The notes below the pieces were generated by a model. That model searched no databases. It was not told the DNA's origin and was given only the letters and a program-made list of their open reading frames with translations. A program made the translations under genes and the position numbers. DNA of 12,543 nt from Pseudomonadota bacterium (lineage in GTDB: Bacteria; Pseudomonadota; Gammaproteobacteria; Acidithiobacillales; Acidithiobacillaceae), in the NCBI GenBank assembly GCA_021840785.1, contig JAKBXD010000047.1:1-12543 (forward strand), written 5' to 3'. Below are positions 1 to 7,865 of this stretch, one piece after another. Numbering within the stretch: the first letter of the stretch is position 1; each line of letters begins with the position of its first letter.

Positions 1-517
1 CATTCTCGAAACACCCGCCCAGAACCCCTTTCTCTGCCGTTTCTACCAGGGCCCGGGCGCAGCACTGGCAACAGAGTTGCAGTTTTTAATGCAACGCCGG
101 ACACAGTGGCAGCATCTCGGCAATCAGCATTGGGTCATCAGCGATCACAGTGCGCGCAAAGACGAAATTTTTACCCCCTTTACCCTGGATACAGAAGAAC
201 TTCGTCTTTTCCACGCCTTGCGCGTGGCTCTGGACTACCATCCCGCACCGGCAGACCTGATGATCTTCCTGGAGGCACCACTACCGATCCTGCTGGAGCG
301 CATCCGGGCCCGTGGAGACGCCTACGAACAGGCACTAACGGCGGATTATCTGGCGCGAGTGCAGACGGCTTACCATGCGTGGCAGGCGGACTATTCCTGG
401 CCCTGCCTGAATATCGACTCGGCGCAGGTGGATTTTGTCCACAATCCGCGGCACACTGAGCAGTTGATCGACACAGTCAGGTATCGCTTGAAAGAGGCTG
501 AGGAGCGAGATGCATAA
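1..517 (+). CDS. Deoxynucleoside (deoxyadenosine/deoxyguanosine) kinase family, 3' part only
   Basis: The reading frame is open from base 2 to the TAA at 515-517, and its beginning lies outside the window. The visible 171 residues match the core and C-terminus of the bacterial dAK/dGK-type deoxynucleoside kinases, which phosphorylate deoxynucleosides with ATP in the cytoplasm for salvage. Landmarks in order are an NPFLCRFY stretch right at the left edge, a SDHSARKDEIF segment (family SD..-.-KD.IF), a TLDTEELRLF helix, then LMIFLEAP followed by LLERIRARG, the arginine-rich lid region. A late DFVHNP motif is also typical. The N-terminal P-loop (GxxGxGK) must lie upstream and cannot be seen. The first in-window ATG (77) falls inside the conserved fold and is not the start. 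Placement directly before panB is a common proteobacterial arrangement, often with folK further upstream. The substrate preference cannot be told from this part. Confidence 0.88.
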   Translation, partial: ILETPAQNPFLCRFYQGPGAALATELQFLMQRRTQWQHLGNQHWVISDHSARKDEIFTPFTLDTEELRLFHALRVALDYHPAPADLMIFLEAPLPILLERIRARGDAYEQALTADYLARVQTAYHAWQADYSWPCLNIDSAQVDFVHNPRHTEQLIDTVRYRLKEAEERDA

Positions 518-1295
518 GAAAATTGCCCGCTGGGTGCAGGACAAGCAAAACGGCATCAAACGCGCCGTGGTTACGGCCTATGACTATCCTCTCGCCTGTT
601 GCGCGGCGGCAGCGGGGGTGCATGGCGTACTGGTAGGTGATTCTCTCGGCATGGTGGTCACCGGTGCCGACGACACCCTCGGCGTTACGTTGGAGCAGAT
701 GGCCTATCACACCCGGATGGTGGTGCGGGGAGCTGGGGACTGCCTGGTATTTGCCGACCTGCCCTTCGGGACTTACGAAAAGGGTCCGGAACAGGCCTGG
801 GATGCGGCGGCAACCCTGCTGCGCGCCGGTGCCGACGTCATCAAACTGGAAGGTGGTGCGGAGATGGCGCCTACGGTGGCCTTCTGCGCGGAGCGGGGCG
901 TCAATATCTGCGCCCATATCGGCCTGACTCCCCAGCGGGTGCGGCAGTGGGGCAGTTTTCAACAGCAGGGTACCGACGCGGATAGTGCGCGCCGCTTACA
1001 GGCTGATGCCGGGGCACTGGCGGAGGCGGGTGCCCGCTTCGTCGTTTTGGAAGCGGTCCCCGATGCGCTGGCGGCGGATATCACCCGCGATATCGCCATA
1101 CCCACAATCGGCATCGGGGCCGGGCCGGATACCGATGCCCAGGTGCTGGTGATGCACGATCTGCTGGGGATCAGCGCGAAAAGCCCACCATTTGCACGGC
1201 GTTATATTGAAGGCAGCCAGATCATGCGTGATGCCCTCGCCGAGTATGTGCGGGACGTGGGTAACAACGGGTTCCCGCCGCGTCGTAAGTGCTGA
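510..1295 (+). CDS. panB: 3-methyl-2-oxobutanoate hydroxymethyltransferase (ketopantoate hydroxymethyltransferase)
   Basis: PanB transfers a hydroxymethyl group from 5,10-methylene-tetrahydrofolate to 2-oxoisovalerate, giving ketopantoate, the first committed step to pantothenate and CoA. The 261-residue product is of normal length. All key positions are present with almost the same numbering as in E. coli: VGDS with Mg ligand D44, ADLPFG with D83, IKLEGG with K112 and E114, HIGLTPQ at 136-142, catalytic E181 in the VLEAVP segment, and IGIGAGP at 200-206. The start ATG at 510 overlaps the end of the upstream kinase gene by 8 bases. It has an AGGAG ribosome site at 501-505, four bases upstream, which is close but adequate. 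The overlap suggests translational coupling. panC begins one base after its stop codon. Family assignment is certain. Confidence 0.98.
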   Translation: MHKKIARWVQDKQNGIKRAVVTAYDYPLACCAAAAGVHGVLVGDSLGMVVTGADDTLGVTLEQMAYHTRMVVRGAGDCLVFADLPFGTYEKGPEQAWDAAATLLRAGADVIKLEGGAEMAPTVAFCAERGVNICAHIGLTPQRVRQWGSFQQQGTDADSARRLQADAGALAEAGARFVVLEAVPDALAADITRDIAIPTIGIGAGPDTDAQVLVMHDLLGISAKSPPFARRYIEGSQIMRDALAEYVRDVGNNGFPPRRKC

Positions 1296-1296
1296 C

Positions 1297-2136
1297 ATGG
1301 CGATATTCAAGGATATTGCCGGCCTGCGCCAATGGCGCCAAAATCTGCGTGGCACCCTGGCCCTGGTGCCCACCATGGGCAATCTGCACGATGGACATCT
1401 CGCGCTGGTGAAACTCGCCGCCACCCGGGCCGAACAGGTGCTGGTCAGTATCTACGTCAATCCGTTGCAGTTCGGACCCCAGGAGGACTTTGCGAATTAT
1501 CCGCGCACCCTGGATCAGGATTTGCAGCGCCTGCAAGAAGCGGGTTGCCAGACCGTATTTACCCCTGATGACGGATTGATGTATCCGCGGGGGCGTCAGG
1601 ATATCAGCGTCGTTATGCCGCCGCGCAGCTTGAGCACGGTGCTTTGCGGGGCCAGCCGTCCCGGTCACTTCGTCGGGGTCTGCACCGTACTCAACAAGCT
1701 GCTGCATATGGCCTCACCAGAAATACTCGTTCTTGGCGAGAAAGACTATCAACAACTGCGTATCGTTCAGCAGATGCTGTCTGACTTGAACCTCAATGTG
1801 CAGGTCTTGCCGGGGCCCCTACAGAGAGAACCCGACGGGCTCGCCTACAGTTCGCGCAACACCTTTCTGAGTCTGGCAGAGCGGCAGGTTGCGCCGCTGC
1901 TCGCGGCGACACTCTTCGACCTTGCCCGCCGCAGCATCAGCGGCGCAGATGTGCCTGGTCTTGCGGCGGCAGGCTGGGAAAGGTTGGAGCAGGCCGGTTT
2001 TTTGCCGGACTATCTGGAGTTGCGCGATGGCCAGTCTTTGCGGGCACTTACCACTCCGCAACCTGATGCACGCTGGTTCGCGGCTGCACGGCTGGGGCAG
2101 ACCCGGCTCATCGACAATGTTATAATTTCCGGATGA
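1297..2136 (+). CDS. panC: Pantothenate synthetase (pantoate--beta-alanine ligase)
   Basis: PanC condenses D-pantoate and beta-alanine with ATP through a pantoyl-adenylate, the last step of pantothenate synthesis. The 279-residue product is the usual length. It shows the adenylylation fold motifs in order: [11 protein letters not shown] at 25-35 (the HIGH-like site), [12 protein letters not shown] at 53-64, [12 protein letters not shown] at 117-128, LGEKDYQQL at 146-154, and [11 protein letters not shown] at 178-188 (the KMSKS-like loop; families usually have M where this has Y184). The frame is open upstream to 1192, but the ATG at 1297 places the conserved N-terminus correctly and follows the panB stop by one base. 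The ribosome site before it is weak, so re-initiation from panB is likely. Ketopantoate reductase (panE or ilvC), the step between PanB and PanC, is not in this window. Confidence 0.98.
   Translation: MAIFKDIAGLRQWRQNLRGTLALVPTMGNLHDGHLALVKLAATRAEQVLVSIYVNPLQFGPQEDFANYPRTLDQDLQRLQEAGCQTVFTPDDGLMYPRGRQDISVVMPPRSLSTVLCGASRPGHFVGVCTVLNKLLHMASPEILVLGEKDYQQLRIVQQMLSDLNLNVQVLPGPLQREPDGLAYSSRNTFLSLAERQVAPLLAATLFDLARRSISGADVPGLAAAGWERLEQAGFLPDYLELRDGQSLRALTTPQPDARWFAAARLGQTRLIDNVIISG
2118..2126 (+). promoter_or_regulatory. Candidate internal extended -10 promoter for the oxidoreductase gene
   Basis: The last codons of panC contain TGTTATAAT, a perfect extended -10 element (TGnTATAAT). No convincing -35 box lies 16-18 bases upstream, which extended -10 promoters do not strictly need. 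The next gene's ATG begins at 2133, the seventh base after the hexamer. That is just where transcription would be expected to begin, so the mRNA would have no leader. No Shine-Dalgarno sequence precedes that ATG. Because the site is embedded in coding sequence, chance remains possible. Confidence 0.45.
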
Positions 2137-5100
2137 GCACTCGCCTGCGCGAAATTCCTTACAACTACACCTCATTTTCAGACGCCGAGATCGTCCGCCG
2201 CCTGATCGGGATGGATGCTTGGCGGCTGCTGGAAGATCTGCGCGAACAACGGATCACCGGACGTTCGGCACGGATGCTCTTTGAAGTGCTGGGCGATCTC
2301 TGGGTGGTGCAACGCAATCCTTACATCCAGGATGATTTGGCACAGGATCGGCATCGCCGCCAAGCCCTCTGGGATGCTCTGGCACATCGCTTGAACGATA
2401 TCGCCGATCGCGCTGAAGGCAATCCGCTGGTGATCCGTTTGCTGGAGAGCGCTCGCCTCGCGGTGCGCAACTTTACCCAGCAATTTGATGAAGATCTGGC
2501 GCTGCGCAAGAAGGCGGAGCGCCGTCTGCTCAAAATCACCAGCAAAGATAATGTCAACTTCAGCGCCTATGCCCGCGTCGCCCACGTCACTGACGCCTCC
2601 GACTGGCGTGTGGAACTACCCTTCGTCGTCCTTTATCCCGCCGACGAGTCCGAGGTGCAGCGCATGGTCGCCGTTTGCCGCGAAATTGGGCTATCCATCA
2701 TCCCGCGCGGTGGTGGCACCGGCTATACCGGCGGTGCCATTCCACTGCGCCGCCACTGCGCTGTCATCAATACCGAAAAGCTGGAACAAATGTCGGTGAT
2801 CGAGATGGTCACGCCGCAGGGCCTGAGCAGCCCTGTCCCCAGCATCTTTGCGGGTGCAGGTGTGGTCACCAAGATCGTGGCCGATGCGGCCGATGCGGCA
2901 GGCCTCGTTTTTGCCGTCGATCCCACATCCATGGACGCCTCTACCATCGGCGGGAATATCGCCATGAATGCGGGGGGCAAGAAGGCTGTGCTCTGGGGTA
3001 CGGCCCTCGACAACCTGCTCTCCTGGCGCATGGTGACCCCCGATGGGAATTGGCTGGAAGTGGAGCGCCTGGACCATAATCTCGGCAAAATTCACGATCA
3101 GCCGGTGGTCCGTTTTCGCCTGAATCGATTTGCCGCCGATGGACATACAACGCTCGGAGAGCCGGAAGTACTCACCCTGCCCGGTGCCAGCTTCCGCAAG
3201 GCCGGGTTGGGCAAGGATGTCACCGACAAGTTTCTCGGCGGTCTGCCAGGCATCCAGAAAGAAGGCTGCGACGGCATTATCACCTCCGGACGCTTCCTGC
3301 TCCATCAGATGCCAGCCCATGTGCGCACGGTCTGCCTGGAGTTTTATGGCACCGATCTGGATGCCGCGGTACCAGCCATCATCGAAGTGAAATCCTACGT
3401 GGAGGGGTTGGAACATGTCCTGCTCACCGGGCTGGAGCACCTGGACGAGCGCTATCTCAAAGCCATCAAGTACAGCAACAAGGCCCCCCGCCACGAACGC
3501 CCGAAGATGCTGTTGCTCACGGATATCGCCAGCGATGACCCTGATGCAGCGGGTGCGGCAGCGGCGGCGGTGGTACGTATTGCCAACGCCCGAGGCGGTG
3601 AGGGCTTTGTCGCCACTACGCCCGAGTCAAGACGCCGATTCTGGGCCGACCGCAGCCGCACTGCCGCCATTTCCGCCCATACCAATGCGTTCAAAATCAA
3701 TGAAGATGTGGTCATTCCTCTGGAGAGGCTGGCGGAGTATAGCCGCGCGGTCGAGCGTATCAATATCGAGCAGTCCATCAGCAGTAAACTGGCCAGCCTC
3801 AGCGCACTGGAGGAATATGTCTCCGGTGATCTCGCAGAAATCCGCAAAGCCAAGGATTATGAAGAAAGCAGTGAAGATCAGGCCATCGTCGACGCCAAAA
3901 AGTCCGCCGCCAAGGCACTGATCAGCGATACGCGTCAGCGCTGGCGATCGCTGCTGGAGAAGCTGGACATGCTGGCCATGGAGCATCCGGAACTACTGGA
4001 TGCGCACATGCTGTCCGCCGTGCATCCCGATGATACCCTGGCCGGTCTCCTGCTGCGCGGTGCCCTGCGCGTCAGTTACCGGGAGCACGTCGGCAAGCCG
4101 CTGGAGGCGCTGTTCGCCGGCGATGCATTTGCTGCCGTGCGGTCGCGTATCCGCGAAATCCACGCAGAAGTACGCCGTGCCCGTCTTTTTGTTGCCCTGC
4201 ACATGCACGCCGGCGATGGCAACATTCACACCAACATCCCGGTGTTCTCCAGCGACTACGCCATGCTCCACGAGGCCGACCGGGTGGTGGACCGGATTAT
4301 GGCCATCGCCCAGAAACTGGGCGGCGTCATCTCAGGCGAACACGGCATCGGCATCACCAAGATGCGCTGGCTGGAACCGGAAAAGATTGCCGCTTTCGCG
4401 GCTTATAAGGCCAAAGTGGACCCGGACGGCCTCTTCAATCCGGGCAAGCTGCTGGCGGGCTCCGGGCTGGAAACTGCCTATACGCCCTCTTTACAACTGG
4501 TGGAACAGGAAGCGCTGTTGCTGGAAGCCAGCGAGCTGGGTGCCCTCAATCGTGAGATCAAGGACTGTCTGCGCTGCGGCAAATGCAAGCCGGTCTGCAT
4601 GACCCATATCCCCCGCGCCAATCTGCTCTACTCACCGCGCGACAAGATCCTTGCCACCGGCCTGCTCATCGAGGCCTTTCTCTATGAGGAGCAGACCCGG
4701 CGCGGCGTTTCTCAGCAACATTTTGCCGCCCTCAACGATGTGGCCGACCATTGCACCACCTGCCACAAGTGCGAGACACCCTGCCCGGTGGATATTGACT
4801 TCGGCAAGGTCTCCATTCACATGCGTAACATTCTCCGGGCACGCGGTGAAAAGTCCTTCAACCTCGGCACCCGGCTGGCCATGAGCTATCTCAATGCCGC
4901 CGAACCCGGCAAAGTCCACTTTCTGCGGCGGGTCGTCCTGCAAACCGCGTACAAGGCACAAGCCCTGGCCCACAAAATCGCCAGACCGCTGTTGCCCAAG
5001 GGGCCACCACCGGCCACCACCGGTAAAGCGCCGATACGCGCCGAAGTCATCCACTTCCTGCGCAAACCTCTGCCCACCAAGATGGGTGCGCAGACCATGC

Positions 5101-5966
5101 GTCAACTCCTCGCCATTGTCGACGACAAGACGGTCCCTATCATCCGCGACAGCGCCAAGGTCACGGACGGCAGCGATGCGGTGTTCTATTTCCCCGGTTG
5201 CGGCAGTGAGCGGCTCTTCAGCGAGATAGGCTTGGCGACGCTGGCCATGTTGCATCATGTTGGCGCGCAGACCGTGCTGCCGCCCGGCTATCTCTGCTGC
5301 GGCTATCCGCAGACGGCGGGCGGGCAGGAAGACAAAGGTCAGGAAATTTCGATACGCAACCAGGTGCTCTTTCACCGGGTCGCCAATACCCTGAATTATC
5401 TGGATATCAAAACGGTCATCCTGTCCTGCGGCACCTGCATGGACCAACTGCTGCAATACCAGTTCCAGCAGATTTTTCCCGGCTGCCGCCTGCTGGATAT
5501 CCATGAATATCTGATGGAACGGGGTGTCGCGCTGGACGGTGTAAAGGGCGTGCAGTATCTCTATCATGATCCCTGCCACAGCCCCATGAAGACGTACAAA
5601 CCCCAGGCCGTAGCGTCACAGTTGCTCGGGCAACAGGTGCTGGACTCCGCCCGCTGCTGCGGCGAAGCCGGCACCTTGGCCAGCAGCCGCCCGGACGTCG
5701 CGACCCAGTTGCGCTTCCGCAAGGAGGAGGTACTCAAGGAGGGCATCCTCCAACTCACCGGTAAAGAGCGCGCGGAGAACGGCAACGTCAAACTACTCAC
5801 GAGTTGCCCGGCCTGCCAGCAGGGCCTGGAACGTTATCGCGAAGATACGGGTCTCGACACCGACTACATCGTCGTCGAACTGGCGCGTACGATACTTGGA
5901 GCGCAATGGCAGCAGAGTTTCATTGATGCCACCCACCAGGGGGGTATTGAGCGGGTTTTACTCTGA
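2133..5966 (+). CDS. Giant DUF3683 / FAD-linked 2-hydroxyacid dehydrogenase fused to Fe-S (GlcF/GlpC-like) module
   Basis: The 1277-residue product combines modules that are usually separate subunits. An N-terminal segment (about 1-150, beginning with an [10 protein letters not shown] motif) resembles DUF3683. Then comes a PCMH-type FAD-binding domain with [11 protein letters not shown] at 191-201, and the FAD-oxidase C-terminal domain with [10 protein letters not shown] at 690-699 and a GEHGIG motif. Two ferredoxin-type [4Fe-4S] motifs follow (C812, 815, 818, 822 and C874, 877, 880, 884). Last are two CCG domains (C1023 with CC at 1055-1056; C1148 with CC at 1175-1176). This is the layout of glycolate oxidase GlcD+GlcF or D-lactate dehydrogenases, which oxidise D-2-hydroxy acids and pass electrons to the respiratory chain. 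The true substrate is unknown. A charged helical stretch between about 530 and 690 looks like an insertion. No signal peptide or membrane helix is seen. The ATG overlaps the panC stop (ATGA). Confidence 0.93.
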   Translation: MSTRLREIPYNYTSFSDAEIVRRLIGMDAWRLLEDLREQRITGRSARMLFEVLGDLWVVQRNPYIQDDLAQDRHRRQALWDALAHRLNDIADRAEGNPLVIRLLESARLAVRNFTQQFDEDLALRKKAERRLLKITSKDNVNFSAYARVAHVTDASDWRVELPFVVLYPADESEVQRMVAVCREIGLSIIPRGGGTGYTGGAIPLRRHCAVINTEKLEQMSVIEMVTPQGLSSPVPSIFAGAGVVTKIVADAADAAGLVFAVDPTSMDASTIGGNIAMNAGGKKAVLWGTALDNLLSWRMVTPDGNWLEVERLDHNLGKIHDQPVVRFRLNRFAADGHTTLGEPEVLTLPGASFRKAGLGKDVTDKFLGGLPGIQKEGCDGIITSGRFLLHQMPAHVRTVCLEFYGTDLDAAVPAIIEVKSYVEGLEHVLLTGLEHLDERYLKAIKYSNKAPRHERPKMLLLTDIASDDPDAAGAAAAAVVRIANARGGEGFVATTPESRRRFWADRSRTAAISAHTNAFKINEDVVIPLERLAEYSRAVERINIEQSISSKLASLSALEEYVSGDLAEIRKAKDYEESSEDQAIVDAKKSAAKALISDTRQRWRSLLEKLDMLAMEHPELLDAHMLSAVHPDDTLAGLLLRGALRVSYREHVGKPLEALFAGDAFAAVRSRIREIHAEVRRARLFVALHMHAGDGNIHTNIPVFSSDYAMLHEADRVVDRIMAIAQKLGGVISGEHGIGITKMRWLEPEKIAAFAAYKAKVDPDGLFNPGKLLAGSGLETAYTPSLQLVEQEALLLEASELGALNREIKDCLRCGKCKPVCMTHIPRANLLYSPRDKILATGLLIEAFLYEEQTRRGVSQQHFAALNDVADHCTTCHKCETPCPVDIDFGKVSIHMRNILRARGEKSFNLGTRLAMSYLNAAEPGKVHFLRRVVLQTAYKAQALAHKIARPLLPKGPPPATTGKAPIRAEVIHFLRKPLPTKMGAQTMRQLLAIVDDKTVPIIRDSAKVTDGSDAVFYFPGCGSERLFSEIGLATLAMLHHVGAQTVLPPGYLCCGYPQTAGGQEDKGQEISIRNQVLFHRVANTLNYLDIKTVILSCGTCMDQLLQYQFQQIFPGCRLLDIHEYLMERGVALDGVKGVQYLYHDPCHSPMKTYKPQAVASQLLGQQVLDSARCCGEAGTLASSRPDVATQLRFRKEEVLKEGILQLTGKERAENGNVKLLTSCPACQQGLERYREDTGLDTDYIVVELARTILGAQWQQSFIDATHQGGIERVLL

Positions 5967-6364
5967 TGGCCCCGAACCCTTCGCCCAACATTAAGGCAGC
6001 ACCCGTACTGACCGCGATCGATGGTATTCTCGACCTGCACGCGTTCCGCCCCAAAGAAGTGCCCGACCTGATCCGCGAATACCTCCGCAGTTGCCGCGCT
6101 GCTCACGTCACGGAAATTCGTATCATCCACGGTAAAGGCAAGGGCATACTCCGCGAAACCGTCCACACGCTGCTCCGCCGCGAGCCCATGGTCCGGAATT
6201 TTCGTCTGGCCAATGACCGCAGCGGTTGGGGTGCAACCCTGGTCGATATTTATCCGCCGGGCGTTCCCTTACCACCCCGCAGTGCACCGGCTTCAAAGGC
6301 ACAGATGCTGGAATCGGCACCCGGCTGGTATCGTCTGCTGCAACGTATTTTCGTTAAACGCTAA
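5966..6364 (+). CDS. Stand-alone Smr-domain protein (putative nuclease)
   Basis: The 132-residue protein is essentially one Smr (small MutS-related) domain with a short proline-rich tail. Visible motifs are LDLHA at 22-26 (family consensus LDLHG, so the glycine is replaced by A26), IRIIHGKGKGILR at 51-63 with the HGKG loop at H55-G58, and GWGATLV at 87-93. Smr domains in MutS2 C-termini and in SmrA/SmrB-like proteins cut DNA or RNA, the latter in ribosome rescue. Which of these applies here cannot be told. The ATG at 5966 shares one base with the TGA of the oxidoreductase gene (TGATG), so translation is probably coupled. There is no strong ribosome site of its own. It sits in an operon with metabolic genes rather than repair genes. 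Confidence 0.9.
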   Translation: MAPNPSPNIKAAPVLTAIDGILDLHAFRPKEVPDLIREYLRSCRAAHVTEIRIIHGKGKGILRETVHTLLRREPMVRNFRLANDRSGWGATLVDIYPPGVPLPPRSAPASKAQMLESAPGWYRLLQRIFVKR

Positions 6365-6372
6365 GGATAAAC

Positions 6373-6999
6373 ATGGCTCAGGAGGGCGTCAGCAAATTTC
6401 ACCTGGACTGGCAGGCGGGTCCTGTCATTGACTGTCCAGACCGGTGCCTGCTCAGCCATTGGCGCGATGTACTACATGCCCACGGCCTGATTGGTGCTGA
6501 TCCCGCCCGTTACGGCGGCATCGGTTTTGGTAACGTGAGTTGTCGTTGCGACGGCGGTTTTCTGATCACTGCCACCCAAACAGGTCACCTCGCCACTTTA
6601 ACACCCGACCATTTCTGTCAAGTCACCCGCTGGGATATTGTCCACAACCAACTCGGGGCCGAGGGACCACAGCCACCCTCCTCAGAAGCCCTCAGCCATG
6701 CGGCCTGCTATGACGCCCATCCGGAAATTCTCTGGGTCTTCCACATTCACGATCCGCTGCTCTGGCAACAAGCCGCGGTTCTGGGGTTGCCAGCCACCCC
6801 TCCGGCTGCAGAATACGGCACCCCCGCCATGGCCCTGGCCGTATCTCACCTCGCCGGACAGGGTCGGTTACCCCTGCTCATCCGGATGGCCGGCCACGAA
6901 GACGGGCTCATCGCCGCGGGCCATGACGCCGGAGAGATCGGCGCCGTGCTGTTAAACGCCGTTGCCGAAGCTCAGGCCTCCAGCGCCTTGCGCAGGTAG
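6373..6999 (+). CDS. Class II aldolase/adducin-family protein
   Basis: The 208-residue cytoplasmic protein has the fold of zinc-dependent class II aldolases (fuculose-phosphate aldolase, ribulose-phosphate 4-epimerase, MtnB dehydratase). Motifs are GFGNVSCR at 51-58, FLITATQTG at 63-71, PSSEA with the probable catalytic E105, HIH with metal ligands H124 and H126, and a third likely ligand H175 in AGHEDG. All residues needed for a working enzyme seem present, but the substrate cannot be assigned. The ATG is preceded by AAGGA at 6363-6367, a good ribosome site that overlaps the end of the smr stop codon. The gene lies 8 bases after smr and ends the operon. Its last 28 bases overlap the 3' end of the convergent exonuclease gene. 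Confidence 0.88.
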   Translation: MAQEGVSKFHLDWQAGPVIDCPDRCLLSHWRDVLHAHGLIGADPARYGGIGFGNVSCRCDGGFLITATQTGHLATLTPDHFCQVTRWDIVHNQLGAEGPQPPSSEALSHAACYDAHPEILWVFHIHDPLLWQQAAVLGLPATPPAAEYGTPAMALAVSHLAGQGRLPLLIRMAGHEDGLIAAGHDAGEIGAVLLNAVAEAQASSALRR

Positions 7000-7634
7000 A
7001 AGTCCATATCGGTGAGATTATTGAGGGCCCAGCGTCGGTAATCATCGGGCAGATCGGCAATTTTCACACCCTTGTGCTTGCCGAAAGGCATCGTCTCGGG
7101 AATCCGTGCGCGCTCGCTGAACTCCCATAAATCTTCCCAGGAATGGGGTCGCACCGAGAGAATGACCTTGTTCAACAGAATCCGGCAAAACTTCACGTCC
7201 GCCAGTGCGGAGTGGGCGTTTTTGAGGTTATCCCGGGTCTTGTGCTTATCCTTGCTGAAGTGATACATCAATGCCGACTGGGAATGGCTATCCACCTCTG
7301 GCCAAAGCTTGCGGGTCATGGCATAAGTGCAGATGCGCTTGACGTCGGGCTTACCGATCACCCCCCAGTCGTAATCTATGCTATGACCAACCAGATACCC
7401 TGTGTCTTCAGGCAACTGAAAGCTGCTCGCGGGTGGGCTTTCCAACAGATCTTCCTCGAGAATATGGTGTACCGCCATCGCTCCCATCTCAATGGGCTTG
7501 GCCGGTCGGTAACGCTGCACAAACTGTTCCTCCACCGCCAGCGTCTTCAGATCGCTCACCGCCAGCCAGGCCGCCTCAATCAGATCAGGCTCCACCCGGC
7601 CCGTCGTTTCGGTATCAAAAATCAATGCGCGCAT
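6972..7634 (-). CDS. ExoX-like DEDDh 3'-5' exonuclease
   Basis: The 220-residue product has the DnaQ/RNase T fold with the DEDDh active site: D7 and E9 in FDTETTG, an Asp in HSIDYDW (84-90, most likely D87 or D89), and H141 with D146 in the HSALAD motif. The C-terminal FGKHKG...YRRWALNN segment (184-206) matches the tail of E. coli exodeoxyribonuclease X, which has the same total length. ExoX removes nucleotides from 3' ends of single- and double-stranded DNA and contributes to mismatch repair and recombination. The frame is open up to 7733, but the ATG at 7632-7634 begins the conserved MRALIFDTET and has a TGAGG ribosome site 6 bases upstream. That site overlaps an alternative in-frame ATG at 7644-7646, which argues against the longer form. 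The 3' end overlaps the aldolase gene. Confidence 0.9.
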   Translation of the reverse strand: MRALIFDTETTGRVEPDLIEAAWLAVSDLKTLAVEEQFVQRYRPAKPIEMGAMAVHHILEEDLLESPPASSFQLPEDTGYLVGHSIDYDWGVIGKPDVKRICTYAMTRKLWPEVDSHSQSALMYHFSKDKHKTRDNLKNAHSALADVKFCRILLNKVILSVRPHSWEDLWEFSERARIPETMPFGKHKGVKIADLPDDYRRWALNNLTDMDFYLRKALEA

Positions 7635-7666
7635 ACAAAACCTCATCCCGGATCCGGCGAAAAAAT

Positions 7667-7722
7667 GCAGGGTAAATGCCTGCTTCGCAATGGGCAAGCG
7701 CCCATGCCCGATGGAACCCTGC
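7667..7722 (-). promoter_or_regulatory. Structured leader upstream of the exonuclease gene
   Basis: On the minus strand, the bases before the exonuclease start contain three perfect inverted repeats: GCAGGGT/ACCCTGC (arms 7716-7722 and 7667-7673), TTCGCA/TGCGAA (7720-7725 and 7684-7689), and a compact ATGGGC-gctt-GCCCAT hairpin (7690-7705). A local GCAGG/CCTGC hairpin (7678-7682 with 7667-7671) is followed by a run of six T after one A. The first and second pairs share bases and cannot form together, as in attenuators. No ligand-binding RNA family is recognised. Whether the region is transcribed is inferred, not seen. Confidence 0.35.
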
Positions 7723-7816
7723 GAAAAACACAACAGCTCATTGTTTACACTACCGCTTTATCCAGACGTTGCTTTTTTCATCTGGCAACCCCATTCATAC
7801 AGGGGAGAGTAAAAAT

Positions 7817-7829
7817 ACGTAATTTACGT
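7817..7829. promoter_or_regulatory. 6-1-6 inverted repeat upstream of the BI-1 family gene
   Basis: ACGTAA-T-TTACGT is a perfect inverted repeat with a one-base centre, 36 bases before the start codon in an AT-rich stretch. This is where a promoter would be expected. No good -35/-10 pair was found; the best -10 guess (CGTAAT, 7818-7823) lies inside the repeat. It may be an operator, but no known regulator site is matched. Confidence 0.3.
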
Positions 7830-7865
7830 TATCATGTCGACGTGTTAGTTCACAGGAGTCAAAAC

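Noticed and set aside
1192..1296. Earlier in-frame ATG for panC inside panB
   Set aside because: The conserved PanC N-terminus begins at 1297; the extension only reads panB in another frame.
2691..3494. 267-codon open frame on the minus strand
   Set aside because: Antisense to the FAD-binding domain with no ribosome site or recognisable motif; a shadow of codon bias.
4632..5579. 315-codon open frame on the minus strand inside the oxidoreductase gene
   Set aside because: It lies entirely antisense to the confidently identified Fe-S module, resembles no known family, and long antisense frames are common opposite GC-rich genes.
7635..7733. N-terminal extension of the exonuclease to an earlier ATG
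   Set aside because: The extra 33 residues are not part of the DEDDh fold; start at 7634 gives the same length as E. coli ExoX and has its own ribosome site.
7762..7789. CCAGA/TCTGG and GTTGC/GCAAC inverted repeats around a T-run
   Set aside because: Stems of only five bases with 12-14 base loops and the T-run inside the loop, so not a terminator and within chance.
7143..7865. 241-codon upstream extension of the BI-1 family reading frame
   Set aside because: It is antisense to the exonuclease gene, lacks family similarity, and the internal ATG at 7866 has a strong ribosome site and the right N-terminus.
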